Below are positions 1-9,280 of a DNA stretch of 64,000 bases, one piece after another. The stretch is from contig NZ_JAPNLM010000004.1 of assembly GCF_026627255.1 (NCBI RefSeq), positions 62,001 to 126,000 on the forward strand, written 5' to 3'. A model generated the notes under the pieces. The model was given only the letters and a program-made list of their open reading frames with translations. It was not told where the DNA came from and made no database searches. Numbering within the stretch: position 1 is the stretch's first letter; each line of letters begins with the position of its first letter. Both the position numbers and the translations under genes were made by a program. Source of the DNA: Streptomyces antarcticus. Lineage in GTDB: Bacteria; Actinomycetota; Actinomycetes; Streptomycetales; Streptomycetaceae.

Positions 1-259
1 ACGCGGCCGTGGTGAACGCGCTTCGGGCACAGGCGGATTCCGGCCGCCGGGGCGCCGCCGGAGCGCCGTGCCCGGCGGCCGCCCGCCGCCCCGGGGGGGC
101 CGCGGCGGCCGGGCGGCCGGCTCACCGGGGGCTCCCTGCCCGGCGCGAAGGGGGCCGCGGTCCGTCATGCCACAACTGGCTGCAAATTCCCGACAGTCCG
201 GCGAATATTTCCTGCGCGACTCTTGCTGTCTTCCTGCGGGCCGCCCTACTGTCCCGGCC
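1..259. other. Left-edge intergenic region with GC-rich hairpin and AT-richer promoter stretch
   Basis: No convincing gene is seen in this stretch. Positions about 69-121 are very rich in C and G with complementary arms (CCGGCGGCC and GGCCGCCGG types), which could fold into a hairpin and may be the terminator of a gene lying left of the window. Positions about 170-235 have clearly lower GC than the surroundings and probably hold the promoter of the glycosidase that starts at 260. No specific -10/-35 pair stands out. Confidence 0.4.
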
Positions 260-2248
260 ATGCCCCCTAGAAGAACGGCCGCCGTGCTGGCGGTGCTCAC
301 AGCGTCCGCGCTCGGCCTCGGAGCGCTGGGCGCGGGCCCGGCTCTCGCCCGTCCGGGCGCCGACCGCGCCGCGGCTCCCGTCGTCACCCGGGCCGGTCTC
401 GACCCGGCGCTCGTCGAAGGACGCGGCGCCCGGGTGGACTTCGCCGAGCAGGAAGCGGAGAACGCGGCCACCGACGGCACGGTGATCGGCCCGGACCGCA
501 CGGCGTACTCCCTCCCGGCGGAGGCCTCCGGCCGCAAGGCGGTGAAGCTGACCCCCGGCCAGTACGTGGAGTTCACCCTGCCCGCCGCGGCCGATGCCGT
601 CACGGTCCGCTACAGCCTTCCCGATGCGCCCGACGGCGGTGGGATCACCGCCCCGCTCGACGTCACCGTGGGCGGACAGAACCGCCGCACCATGACCCTG
701 ACCTCCCAATACTCCTGGCTGTACAACCAGTACCCCTTCACCAACGACCCGCGGGCCGAGCTGCTGCACCCCGACTGGTGGATCACCGAGTGCGGCTGCG
801 TCCCGGCGGCCACCACCCCGGCCCCGGTGATCACCAAGCCCTTCCGCCCCCACCACATGTACGACGAGCAGCGCCTGCCGCTCGGCCGCACGCACCGGGC
901 CGGGGAGAAGGTGCGCCTCACCGTCCCCGCGGGGTCCGCCGCCGCGTGGACCGTGATCGACCTGCTCGACTCCCAGGTCGTCGGCGCGCCGCACGTCGAG
1001 GCCGTCGCCGCCAACGTGCTCCTCTTCGGCGCCGACCCGACCGGCGTCCGCGATTCCGCCGCGGCCTTCGACCGGGCGATCGCCTTCGCGCAGCGCCACC
1101 GGCTCCCCGTCTACCTGCCGCCCGGCACCTTCCGGGTGAACCGCCACGTCATCGTGGACCGGGTCACGATCACCGGCGCCGGCAGCTGGTACACCACCGT
1201 GAAGGGCAAGGGCGTCGGCTTCTACGGCAAGGACGCCTCGGTCGGCGGCAGCCGCGACGTGCACCTCTCCCGCTTCGCCATCGAGGGCGACGTCCGCGAA
1301 CGCGTCGACACCGACCAGGTCAACGCCATCGGCGGCGCCATGAGCGACTCGACCGTGGACCGGATGTACCTGCACCACACCAAGGTGGGCATCTGGTTCG
1401 ACGGCCCCATGCGCAACGTCAGGGTCACGCGCAACGTGATCACCGACCAGATCGCCGACGGCCTCAACTTCCACACCGGCGTCACCGACTCGCTGGTCCG
1501 CGACAACTTCGTCCGGGGCACCGGCGACGACGGCCTCGCCATGTGGTCGGAGAAGACGGCGAACACCCGCAACACCTTCGACCACAACACCGTGCAGAGC
1601 CCGAGCCTCGCCAACGGCATCGCCGTCTACGGCGGTGCCGACACCACCCTCTCCGCCAACCTCGTCGCCGACCCCGTCCGCGAGGGCAGCGCCCTGCACA
1701 TCGGCGCCCGCTTCGGCGCCGAGCCCTTCACCGGGTCCCTGCGGATCGCGGACAACACCACCGTCCGCGCGGGCACCTACGAGCTGAACTGGAACATCGG
1801 GCTCGGCGCGATCTGGTTCTACGCCCTGGACCGCAGCATCGACCGGGCCGACATCCGGGCCGGGGGGAACGCCTTCCTCGACAACACCTACAACGCGATC
1901 ATGCTCGTCACCGACTGGCCGGTGAAGGACACGCACCGCATCAGACACGTCCACTTCAAGGACACCCGCGTCGACGGCACCGGCACCTCCGTGGTCAGCG
2001 TCCGCTCGGCCGGCTCCGCGACGTTCGAGAACGTCGACGCCCGCAACGTCGGCGCGGTGGGGGTCAACAACTGCGGCTCCTTCAACTTCCCCGCGACCGG
2101 ATCGGAGTTCGCCCTCACCGACCTCGGAGGCAACGACGGCGGCGGCACCACCACCGGACCCTGGCTCGCCGCCTGGGAGCTGCCGAACACCCTCACCTGC
2201 GACGACCGCCCGCCGGTCGTGCCCCCACCGCCGCCCTCCCGCTGGTAG
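260..2248 (+). CDS. Secreted right-handed beta-helix glycoside hydrolase, GH87-like (alpha-1,3-glucanase/mycodextranase type)
   Basis: The protein is 662 aa from the ATG at 260. An in-frame extension upstream is low-complexity and was rejected. A signal peptide covers about residues 1-28 and ends in an AXA-like site (GPALA). An N-terminal beta-sandwich-like part (about 50-240) precedes a Pectate_lyase_3/beta-helix region from about 250, beginning LFGADPTGVRDSAAAFD. Acidic residues D400 (ADGLNF) and D423-D424 (GTGDDGLAMWS) lie in the order known for catalytic Asp residues of GH87 alpha-1,3-glucanases. It probably cleaves an alpha-glucan outside the cell. The C-terminus ends in a proline stretch. 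GH87 assignment rests on motif memory; GH28/GH55-like activity is the alternative. It stands alone and converges on the exporter gene. Confidence 0.65.
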   Translation: MPPRRTAAVLAVLTASALGLGALGAGPALARPGADRAAAPVVTRAGLDPALVEGRGARVDFAEQEAENAATDGTVIGPDRTAYSLPAEASGRKAVKLTPGQYVEFTLPAAADAVTVRYSLPDAPDGGGITAPLDVTVGGQNRRTMTLTSQYSWLYNQYPFTNDPRAELLHPDWWITECGCVPAATTPAPVITKPFRPHHMYDEQRLPLGRTHRAGEKVRLTVPAGSAAAWTVIDLLDSQVVGAPHVEAVAANVLLFGADPTGVRDSAAAFDRAIAFAQRHRLPVYLPPGTFRVNRHVIVDRVTITGAGSWYTTVKGKGVGFYGKDASVGGSRDVHLSRFAIEGDVRERVDTDQVNAIGGAMSDSTVDRMYLHHTKVGIWFDGPMRNVRVTRNVITDQIADGLNFHTGVTDSLVRDNFVRGTGDDGLAMWSEKTANTRNTFDHNTVQSPSLANGIAVYGGADTTLSANLVADPVREGSALHIGARFGAEPFTGSLRIADNTTVRAGTYELNWNIGLGAIWFYALDRSIDRADIRAGGNAFLDNTYNAIMLVTDWPVKDTHRIRHVHFKDTRVDGTGTSVVSVRSAGSATFENVDARNVGAVGVNNCGSFNFPATGSEFALTDLGGNDGGGTTTGPWLAAWELPNTLTCDDRPPVVPPPPPSRW

Positions 2249-2251
2249 GGC

Positions 2252-2295
2252 TCACCGCTCCGCCGCGCCCGGGGGTTCGAGCGGCGGAGCGGTGA
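2252..2295. terminator. Bidirectional intrinsic terminator between convergent genes
   Basis: A perfect 14-bp stem is formed by 2252-2265 (TCACCGCTCCGCCG) and 2282-2295 (CGGCGGAGCGGTGA) around a 16-nt loop. The left arm includes the stop codon of the leftward exporter gene, and the hairpin follows the rightward glycosidase stop by 3 nt, so it can end both transcripts. Confidence 0.75.
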
Positions 2296-3877
2296 CCGCG
2301 CACTGCGTACGGCACTGCGGCCGCGGGTACGGCGTCCCGGGCGCGGGCGTCCGTACGGTCGCCCAGGCCAGCACGGAACCGGCCACCAGGATGCCCGCGC
2401 ACCAGGGCATCGCCCGGTCGAAGGCCGCGTCGAACTGCTCCGCCGAGCGGTACGCCTCCGGCCCCATCCCGGCCAGCAGCGGCAGCGCCGCGACCGCGAG
2501 CAGCCCGGCCGCCCGGGCCGCGGCGTTGTTGATGCCGCTGGCCAGCCCGGCCCGGCCCGGGTCCACCGAGGCCAGCACGGTCGTCGTCAGCGGAGCCACC
2601 AGGGTCACCATGCCCGCACCCAGCACCAGCAGCGCGGGCAGCACGTCCCGTACGTACGAGGCGTCCGGCCCCACCCGCAGCATCAGCAGCATTCCGGCCG
2701 CGCACAGCAGCGGCCCCACCGTGAGCGGGATCCGCGGCCCGATCCGCTCCCCGAGCTCCCCCGACCGGGCGGAGAGCAACAGCATCAGCACGGTGGTGGG
2801 CAGCAGCGCGGCCCCGGACGCCAGGGCCGAGTAGCCTGCCACGACCTGGAGCTGGAGCACGACGAGGAAGAAGAACCCGCCGAAGGCGGCGTACACGCAC
2901 AGGGTGACCAGGTTGACGGCCGTGAACTGCCGCGAGGCGAAGATGTCCGGCGGCACCATCGGGTGCGCCCGCTCGTGTTCCACGTAGACGAACGCGCAGG
3001 CCAGCAGGACCCCGCCGACCGCGGCGGCCGGCACCAGGGGGCTGCCGGACCGCGCCTCGATCAGCGCGTAGGTCAGCAGCGCGAGCGCCGCCGCGGCCAG
3101 CACCGCGCCCGCGACGTCGAACCGTCCGTGCGCCCGCGGGTCACGCGACTCCGGTACGTGCCGCAGCGCCACCGGGACGCACAGCGCGGCCACCGGCACG
3201 TTCAGCAGGAACACCCAGCGCCAGCCGGGCCCGTCCACCAGCCAGCCGCCGAGGAAGGGCCCGACGGCCGCGCCCACCCCGCCGAGTCCGGACCACAGGC
3301 CCACCGCGCGGCCCCGGTCGCCGGCCCGGATCGAGGCCTGGATCAGGGCGAGGGAGCCGGGGGTGAGCAGGGCCCCGCCGATCCCCTGCAGGGCCCGGGC
3401 GGCGATCAGCACCCCGGCGTTCGGCGCGATCCCGCACAGCAGGGAGGCCGCCGCGAACCACACCACGCCCAGCACGAAGATCCGCCGTCGCCCGAAGCGG
3501 TCGCCGAGCGCCCCGCCGACCAGGATCAGACCCGCCAGGGTCAGCAGGTAGGCGTTGACCGTCCACTGCAACACGGCCAGGTCGGCGCCGAGGTCCTCGC
3601 CGATGGCGGGCAGGGCCACGTTCACGACCGTCGAGTCCAGCAGGGCCATGGCGGAGCCGAGCACGGTGGTCAGCAGGATCCACCGGCCGCGCGCGGACGC
3701 CAGCCGGACGCCGGGGACCTGGCCGGACGGCCCCGCGCCGGGCCCGCGGGAGCCTCCGGGGGGCTCGGCCGGCGGATCGGCGGGGGGTTCCACGGGTCGA
3801 TCGGCAGGCGATTCCACGGGCGGATCGGCAGGCGGTTCCACAGGTGGATCGGCAGGCGGATCGGCGGGCGCTGTCAT
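2252..3877 (-). CDS. MFS drug exporter, DHA2 (EmrB/QacA) family
   Basis: The protein is 541 aa from the ATG at 3877. The family is recognised by the run MALLDSTVVNVALPAIGEDL in the first membrane segment, the loop motif GDRFGRRR, and the later PGSLALIQ stretch, with about 14 hydrophobic segments as usual for DHA2 proton antiporters. It would export drugs or dyes using the proton gradient. An unusual cytoplasmic N-terminus of about 50 residues precedes the first helix and consists of repeated octapeptides of the type ADPPVEPP, encoded by tandem DNA repeats. The start is divergent from the subtilase gene, with an inverted repeat between them. No TetR or MarR regulator is adjacent. The substrate cannot be told from sequence. 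Confidence 0.88.
   Translation of the reverse strand: MTAPADPPADPPVEPPADPPVESPADRPVEPPADPPAEPPGGSRGPGAGPSGQVPGVRLASARGRWILLTTVLGSAMALLDSTVVNVALPAIGEDLGADLAVLQWTVNAYLLTLAGLILVGGALGDRFGRRRIFVLGVVWFAAASLLCGIAPNAGVLIAARALQGIGGALLTPGSLALIQASIRAGDRGRAVGLWSGLGGVGAAVGPFLGGWLVDGPGWRWVFLLNVPVAALCVPVALRHVPESRDPRAHGRFDVAGAVLAAAALALLTYALIEARSGSPLVPAAAVGGVLLACAFVYVEHERAHPMVPPDIFASRQFTAVNLVTLCVYAAFGGFFFLVVLQLQVVAGYSALASGAALLPTTVLMLLLSARSGELGERIGPRIPLTVGPLLCAAGMLLMLRVGPDASYVRDVLPALLVLGAGMVTLVAPLTTTVLASVDPGRAGLASGINNAAARAAGLLAVAALPLLAGMGPEAYRSAEQFDAAFDRAMPWCAGILVAGSVLAWATVRTPAPGTPYPRPQCRTQCAVTAPPLEPPGAAER
3768..3866 (-). repeat. Tandem 24-bp repeats encoding ADPPVEPP-type octapeptides
   Basis: About four imperfect copies of a 24-nt unit (core GGATCGGCAGGCGGTTCCAC on the + strand) lie in frame in the N-terminal coding part of the exporter gene. 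The copies differ by a few bases and one includes VESP in place of VEPP. The region forms a proline-rich acidic tail and is likely to vary in copy number. Confidence 0.75.
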
Positions 3878-3951
3878 GCCTTCAGGCTGGCCCGCGCGGC
3901 CGGGAAGGGCCACCCGGCGCCCCGAGGGCGCCCCCGGCGGCGACCAGGACG

Positions 3952-3977
3952 GCTCATTTGGGCCTCTTGTAATGAGC
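3952..3977. promoter_or_regulatory. Inverted repeat in the exporter/subtilase divergent promoter region
   Basis: GCTCATT (3952-3958) and AATGAGC (3971-3977) form a perfect 7-bp inverted repeat with a 12-nt spacer, in a locally AT-richer stretch between the divergent starts at 3877 and 4063. It could be a dimeric repressor site or overlap either promoter. No matching regulator gene is nearby. Confidence 0.4.
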
Positions 3978-4062
3978 ATGGCACCTCGATCACCATGACC
4001 CGCGCACGTCACACGCACATCTTTCCCGCACATCCCGCACATGGCGTACGAGGAGACAACAC

Positions 4063-7000
4063 GTGGCACAACTCGCCAGACGACCCTTGCGCGCGGCACT
4101 CGCCGCACTCACCGCGGTCCTGCTCTTACCCGTCGGCGCGGGCGCCGCCGCGGCCGCTCCGGAGCCCGGCCCCACCCCGAGCGCGGCCGAACGCAAGATC
4201 GAGCCGAAGCTCCGAGCCCAGCTCGACGAGTCCGCCAAAGCCGTCTTCTGGGTCTACCTGGACAGCGCCGCCGACCTGACCGCCGCGGGTAAACAGCAGA
4301 CCCGCGCCGCCAAGGCCGAGACCGTGCTGCGGAGCAAGAAGGCCCACGCGGCCCGCAGCCAGGCCGACGTCCTCAAGGCCCTCGACGGCGCCAAGGCCGA
4401 GTACACCTCGTACTGGATCGTCAACGCCATCCGCGTGGTCGGCAGCGAGAAGCTCGCCGGTACGCTCGCCCAGCGTCCCGAGGTCGCCCGGATCGACGCC
4501 GACGACAAGGTCGCCCTCCCGAAGCCCGCCGACGGCGAGCGGGAGAAGGCGGCGGCCAACGCCGTCGAGTGGAACATCGACCGGATCAAGGCCCCCCAGG
4601 TGTGGGACCAGGCCGGCGTGCGCGGCGAGGGCATCGTCGTCGCCAACATCGACAGCGGCGTGGACTACACCCACCCGGCGGTCAACAACCAGTACCGCGG
4701 CAAGAGCGCGGACGGGACCTACGGCCACGACTACAACTGGTTCGACCCGGCCGGCGTCTGCTCCACCGCCGCCCCCTGCGACAACAACGACCACGGCACC
4801 CACACCATGGGCACCATGGTCGGCGACGACGGCGGCGCCAACAAGATCGGCGTGGCCCCGGGAGCCAAGTGGATCGCCGCCAAGGGCTGCGAGACCAACT
4901 CGTGCTCCGAGGCCTCCCTGCTGGCCTCCGGCCAGTGGATCGTCGCCCCGACCGACCTCAACGGCCAGAACCCCCGGCCCGACCTGGCCCCGCACATCGT
5001 GAACAACTCGTGGGGCAGCTCGGCGCACGACGACTGGTACCAGCAGATCGTCGACGCCTGGCGTGCCGCCGGAATCTTCCCGGCCTTCAGCAACGGCAAC
5101 GCCGGCCCCGGCTGCTCCACCAGCGGCTCGCCCGGTGACTACGCGAGCTCCTACAGCTCCGGCGCCTTCGACATCAACAACACCATCGCCTCGTTCTCCT
5201 CGCGCGGCGCGGGCCCCGGCGGCATCATCAAGCCGGACATCGCCGCCCCCGGCGTGAACGTCCGCTCCTCCGTCCCCGGCGGCGGGTACGAGGCCTTCTC
5301 CGGCACCTCCATGGCCTCGCCGCACACCGCGGCCGCCGTGGCCCTGCTCTGGTCCGCCGCGCCCGCCCTCGAAGGGGACATCGCGCAGACCGAGTCGCTC
5401 CTCGACGGCACCGCCCAGGACACCGACAACGGCCAGTGCGGCGGCACGGCCGCCGACAACAACGTCTTCGGCGAGGGCAAGCTCGACGCCCTCGCCGCCG
5501 TGAACGCCGCCCCGCGCGGCGCGATCGGCGCGCTCGGCGGCACCGTCCGCTCCGGCGGCGAGCCCGTCGCGGGCGTGAAGGTCACCGCCGACGGCCCGAT
5601 CGACCGTACGACGACCACCGGCGCCGACGGCAGCTACGCCTTCGCCTCCCTCTCGGTCGGCGACTACGCCCTGACGGCCTCCAAGTTCGGCTACGGACAG
5701 CAGAGCGCCACCGCCACGGTGACCGAGAACGCCACCGCCACCGGTGACTTCACCCTCACCCAGGCCGCCTCCGGCAAGCTCACCGGCACGGTCTCCTCCG
5801 CCGCCGGCCCCGCCGCGGGCGCCACCGTCACCCTCGCCGACACCCCGGTGACGGCGACGACCGACGCGCAGGGCCGCTTCGAGGTCACCCTCCCGCACGG
5901 CACGTACACCGTGAACGCCACCCACACCTCGCGGTGCGTGACCGGCGGCTCGGCGCAGGTGACCGTCGCGGGCGACACGACCGTCGCGGTCAGCCTGCCC
6001 GAACGCACCGACGGCTACGGCTACGCCTGCGCCGCCTCGGGCGAGCGCCCGTACACCCCGGGCAGCCGCCAGCTCGCCCTGACCGGCGACAACACCACCG
6101 AGCGCGTCGACCTGCCGTTCCCGCTCCCGCTGTACGGAAAGACGTACGGGCAGGCCTGGATCGGCACCAACGGCACCGTCAGCTTCGGCGGCAACAACAC
6201 CGGTGACATCAACGGGGACATCCCGAGCACGGCCACGCCCAACGCCGCCCTCTACCCGTTCTGGGACGACCTGGTCGTCGGCGCGGCCGGCAGCGGCTCC
6301 GGCGTCTTCACCGCGGTCACCGGCACCGCCCCGCACCGCAGCTACGTGATCGAGTGGCGCGAGGTGTCCCACTGGTCGGCGCAGGCCGACAAGTTCTCCT
6401 TCTCGGCCGCGATCGGCGAGGACGGCACCGTCACGTACGCCTACAAGGGCACCGGCGGCACCGGCATCAAGGGCGGCTCCACGGCCACCGTCGGTGTGGA
6501 GAACGCCACCGGGACCGACGCGTTCAAGTACTCCTTCAACACCGCCGTCATCACGGACGGCCTCTCCATCGCCTTCCGCACCACCAAGAGCGGCGTGGTG
6601 GCCGGCCGCGTCCTCGACGCCAACGACGGCAACGGGATCGCGGGCGCCACGGTGAGCGTCGCCGCGGGCGGCTCGGCGGTGTCGGCGACCACGGCGGCGG
6701 ACGGCGGGTACGTGGTCCAGAGCCCCTCGGGCCCGACCTCCGTCTCCGTCTCCGCACCCCAGTACGAGGCAGTCACCGCGGCGGTCGACGTCAAGGCCGC
6801 CGACGTCACGGCCGTGACGCGGTCCCTGCGCACGGGCCGGGTGACCGCGTCCCAGCCGGCCGTGGAGGTCGTCCTGCCGGCCGACCGCAAGCGCACCCGG
6901 ACCCTCGACCTGACCAACCCCGGCCTCGGCACGGCGTTCAGCGTGGCCGAGGACGCGGCCTGGCTGACGGCAACCCCCGCCACCGGGAACCTCCCGACCG

Positions 7001-7623
7001 GCGGCAAGGCGCCGGTCACGCTCGCCGTCGACACCGCCGGCCTCGCCCCGGGCACGGTCCTGACCGCCGACGTGCGGATCACCTCGGTGAGTGGCCGCAG
7101 CCCGGTCCTCACCGTCCCGGTCAAGGTCATCGTCCCGCGCTACCAGGTCGCCCTGGACGCGGGCTCCGACTACGCGGGCACGGACGCCCTGGGCGACCCC
7201 TGGTCCCCGGACCGCAAGTACACCGCCGGCTCCTACGGCTACCAGGGCAACGCCTCCGTCCAGGCCACCGGCCGCACCATCGCCGGCACGGCCGACCAGA
7301 AGCTGTACCGCAACGCCCGTGAGGGCATGTACGAGTACCGCTTCGACAACGTCCCGAACGGCACCTACACGGTCGAGCTGGGCTTCGCGGAGCTCTCCTC
7401 CACCAAGCCGAACAAGCGCGTCTTCGACGTCCTGGCCGAGGGTACGCAGGTCCTGCCCTCCCTCGACATCTCGCTGGAGGCGGGCACCTACACGGCCCTG
7501 ACCCGCACGTACACGGTCACGGTCACCGACGGGGTCCTCAACATCCGCTTCGTCACGCACGGCGGGTTCGGCAAGCCCCTGCTGAACTCGCTGCGGGTGA
7601 CGGACCGCCCCGACAAGAGCTAG
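4063..7623 (+). CDS. Secreted S8 subtilisin-like peptidase with carboxypeptidase-regulatory-like and malectin-like domains
   Basis: The protein is 1186 aa from the GTG at 4063, preceded by a good ribosome site (GAGGAGAC, ending 6 nt upstream). A signal peptide spans about residues 1-32 and is followed by an I9-like propeptide (about 40-150). The catalytic triad is visible: D197 (NIDSGVDYTHP), H244 (NNDHGTHTMGT) and S416 (SGTSMASPH). After the protease domain come two or three carboxypeptidase-regulatory/SpaA-like beta domains (about 490-650 and 845-920) and a C-terminal malectin-like domain (about 1025-1180). It is an extracellular endopeptidase of bacillopeptidase F-like size; the added domains suggest binding to sugars or cell surfaces. 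Only the family-level function is certain. Confidence 0.92.
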   Translation: MAQLARRPLRAALAALTAVLLLPVGAGAAAAAPEPGPTPSAAERKIEPKLRAQLDESAKAVFWVYLDSAADLTAAGKQQTRAAKAETVLRSKKAHAARSQADVLKALDGAKAEYTSYWIVNAIRVVGSEKLAGTLAQRPEVARIDADDKVALPKPADGEREKAAANAVEWNIDRIKAPQVWDQAGVRGEGIVVANIDSGVDYTHPAVNNQYRGKSADGTYGHDYNWFDPAGVCSTAAPCDNNDHGTHTMGTMVGDDGGANKIGVAPGAKWIAAKGCETNSCSEASLLASGQWIVAPTDLNGQNPRPDLAPHIVNNSWGSSAHDDWYQQIVDAWRAAGIFPAFSNGNAGPGCSTSGSPGDYASSYSSGAFDINNTIASFSSRGAGPGGIIKPDIAAPGVNVRSSVPGGGYEAFSGTSMASPHTAAAVALLWSAAPALEGDIAQTESLLDGTAQDTDNGQCGGTAADNNVFGEGKLDALAAVNAAPRGAIGALGGTVRSGGEPVAGVKVTADGPIDRTTTTGADGSYAFASLSVGDYALTASKFGYGQQSATATVTENATATGDFTLTQAASGKLTGTVSSAAGPAAGATVTLADTPVTATTDAQGRFEVTLPHGTYTVNATHTSRCVTGGSAQVTVAGDTTVAVSLPERTDGYGYACAASGERPYTPGSRQLALTGDNTTERVDLPFPLPLYGKTYGQAWIGTNGTVSFGGNNTGDINGDIPSTATPNAALYPFWDDLVVGAAGSGSGVFTAVTGTAPHRSYVIEWREVSHWSAQADKFSFSAAIGEDGTVTYAYKGTGGTGIKGGSTATVGVENATGTDAFKYSFNTAVITDGLSIAFRTTKSGVVAGRVLDANDGNGIAGATVSVAAGGSAVSATTAADGGYVVQSPSGPTSVSVSAPQYEAVTAAVDVKAADVTAVTRSLRTGRVTASQPAVEVVLPADRKRTRTLDLTNPGLGTAFSVAEDAAWLTATPATGNLPTGGKAPVTLAVDTAGLAPGTVLTADVRITSVSGRSPVLTVPVKVIVPRYQVALDAGSDYAGTDALGDPWSPDRKYTAGSYGYQGNASVQATGRTIAGTADQKLYRNAREGMYEYRFDNVPNGTYTVELGFAELSSTKPNKRVFDVLAEGTQVLPSLDISLEAGTYTALTRTYTVTVTDGVLNIRFVTHGGFGKPLLNSLRVTDRPDKS

Positions 7624-7640
7624 CCGCACGGGTCCGACGG

Positions 7641-7670
7641 GGGGCGGGGCGCCGGACGGCACCCCGCCCC
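7641..7670 (+). terminator. Intrinsic terminator after the subtilase gene
   Basis: GGGGCGGGG (7641-7649) pairs with CCCCGCCCC (7662-7670) and the 12-nt loop can pair further (GCC/GGC). It lies 18 nt after the stop codon at 7623. There is no U-tract, as is common in Streptomyces. Confidence 0.6.
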
Positions 7671-7774
7671 CTCCCGTACGCCCCCCGCGCCCGGCCCGGC
7701 ATTCGGGTGGCGGCGCCGGGGCTCCGGCGTGACGCGACGGGCGGGCCCGGGCCGGTTCGCTAGCGTGACCGACC

Positions 7775-8599
7775 ATGACGCTCCTGAGCGACCAGGCCGA
7801 GGACATCCGCGCACTCGTGGAGTCCGCCGACCCCGGGGCGGTCTGGGCCGTCGGCGGACCCGAGGGAGTCCACGCGGCGTCCGCCGGCCGCGGCCTCGGC
7901 GGCTCCGCGGACACCGCTGTCTCCCCGGACGACCGGGGCGGCCAGGACATCACGGCCACCGTGCGTGCGCCGGGCGACGGTAGCGGCGCCGGGGCAGCGC
8001 CGGGGGACCTCGACGTCGGCGGGCTCGCCACGGTCCTGGCCCTGTGGCCGGCCCTCGGCAGCCTCGTCGCCGAGGGCGCGCTCCAACTGCACACCCCCCT
8101 GACCGCGTACGGGGACACGACGTCCGCCCCCGGGACCACCGCGCACCACCTGCTGACCCACCCCGAGGGAACCGCCGCCCTCACCCGGCTCGCCGAGAGC
8201 CTCGCCGGCACCTCCCTCGCCGAACTCGCCGCCACCCGCGTCTGGCAGCCCCTAGGCATGACCCGCACCCGCTTCGCCGACGGCACCCTCCGGGCCCCGC
8301 TCACCGACCTCGTCCGCTTCCCGTGCCACCTCCTGGCCCCGGACGGCCCGGGCGTCAGCCCCGCCTGGACCGCCGAGTCCCTCCGCATCCGCACCGGCGA
8401 ACTCACCCCCGCCCGCGGCCTCCTCTGGCACCCGGCGCCCCACGGGGTCTGGGCCCACCACGCCCCGGCGGCCGACGCCCCCGCCCTCTGGGTCGCGCCC
8501 CGCCTCCGCCGCTGGGCGGTCCTCCTCCCGGCCTCCGCCCACACCCCGGTCCGCACCGCCTTCCGCGAGGCCGCGTTCACCCGGGCCCCGGCCGGCTGA
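7775..8599 (+). CDS. Serine hydrolase/beta-lactamase-fold protein lacking the SxxK catalytic motif
   Basis: The protein is 274 aa. The run LATVLALWPALGSLVAEGALQL matches the helix that follows the nucleophile in class C beta-lactamase-like esterases, and VWQPLGMTRTRF matches their conserved PLGM.xT segment. The place where SVTK should stand reads GGLAT, so both catalytic Ser and Lys appear missing. The protein is also short for the family (usually 350-400 aa). It may be a non-catalytic binding protein or a decaying gene, though the frame is intact with normal codon use. A -10-like TAGCGT (7761-7766) lies 8 nt before the ATG, suggesting a leaderless transcript. No signal peptide is seen. Confidence 0.7.
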   Translation: MTLLSDQAEDIRALVESADPGAVWAVGGPEGVHAASAGRGLGGSADTAVSPDDRGGQDITATVRAPGDGSGAGAAPGDLDVGGLATVLALWPALGSLVAEGALQLHTPLTAYGDTTSAPGTTAHHLLTHPEGTAALTRLAESLAGTSLAELAATRVWQPLGMTRTRFADGTLRAPLTDLVRFPCHLLAPDGPGVSPAWTAESLRIRTGELTPARGLLWHPAPHGVWAHHAPAADAPALWVAPRLRRWAVLLPASAHTPVRTAFREAAFTRAPAG

Positions 8600-8680
8600 G
8601 GGGGCCGGGCCCGGTGCGGCTGAAGGGGCGTAGGCCGGGCGGGATACGCTTGCGCCATCGCGCCCGGGAGGTCCCGTCCC

Positions 8681-9196
8681 ATGAGCAAGACCCGTCAGCA
8701 GGACCACGGGATCCCCGACCCGGCCACCCCGTGGGACGAGATCACCCCGGGGCTCTGGATGGGCGGCCACTTCTGGACCGGCCCCTCCGGCGAGCGCCGT
8801 CCCGCCGTCGTGACCGACGAGTTCGACCTCGTCGTCAGCCTCTTCACCCGTTCCGGACACGGCCCCGGTCCGCGTGCCGAACACGTGGTCACGGAGCTGC
8901 CGGACGCGCCGCTCACCACCGCGCAGCTGCGCGCCGTCCAGCACCTCGCCGGCGCGGTCTCCCTCGCCCTCGACCTGGGTCTCACCACGCTCGTCCGCTG
9001 CCGCTCGGGCTACAACCGGTCCGGCCTCGTCGTCGCCCAGTGCCTGGTGGACCGCGGTCTGCCGCCCGACCGGGCCGTCGCGCTCGTCCGGAGCAGGAGG
9101 TCCCCGCACGCCCTGCACAACGAGATCTTCACCGCCTACCTGGCCGACGGCCTGGACATCGCCGCCCTGCTCGCCGGGCTGGATCCGCCCCCGTAG
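8681..9196 (+). CDS. Dual-specificity/tyrosine phosphatase-like protein
   Basis: The protein is 171 aa, with a strong ribosome site (GGGAGGT) before the ATG at 8681. The P-loop signature Cx5R is present as VRCRSGYNRSGLV, with nucleophile C107 and R113. This is the hallmark of the cysteine-based phosphatase superfamily, and the small size fits a minimal DSP domain. A candidate general acid lies in LPDAPL (D76 region). It probably removes phosphate from protein or small-molecule phosphomonoesters in the cytoplasm. It is followed at 84 nt by the P450 gene, but no functional link is evident. Confidence 0.8.
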   Translation: MSKTRQQDHGIPDPATPWDEITPGLWMGGHFWTGPSGERRPAVVTDEFDLVVSLFTRSGHGPGPRAEHVVTELPDAPLTTAQLRAVQHLAGAVSLALDLGLTTLVRCRSGYNRSGLVVAQCLVDRGLPPDRAVALVRSRRSPHALHNEIFTAYLADGLDIAALLAGLDPPP

Positions 9197-9280
9197 CGCT
9201 CGGGGCGCGCAGCCTCCCCGGTCGACGTACGGTGATCCCGACGTCACCGACCGTCCCTTTCCGGCCGCGGAGGTACACGC

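Noticed and set aside
122..1954. Long open frame on the minus strand opposite the beta-helix glycosidase
   Set aside because: It is an antisense shadow produced by GC-rich codons; the plus frame has the signal peptide, domain motifs and normal third-position bias.
4126..8688. Very long minus-strand open frame (over 1500 codons) opposite the subtilase
   Set aside because: Composition is low-complexity Gly/Ala/Val/Arg and it covers two real genes on the other strand that have clear catalytic motifs.
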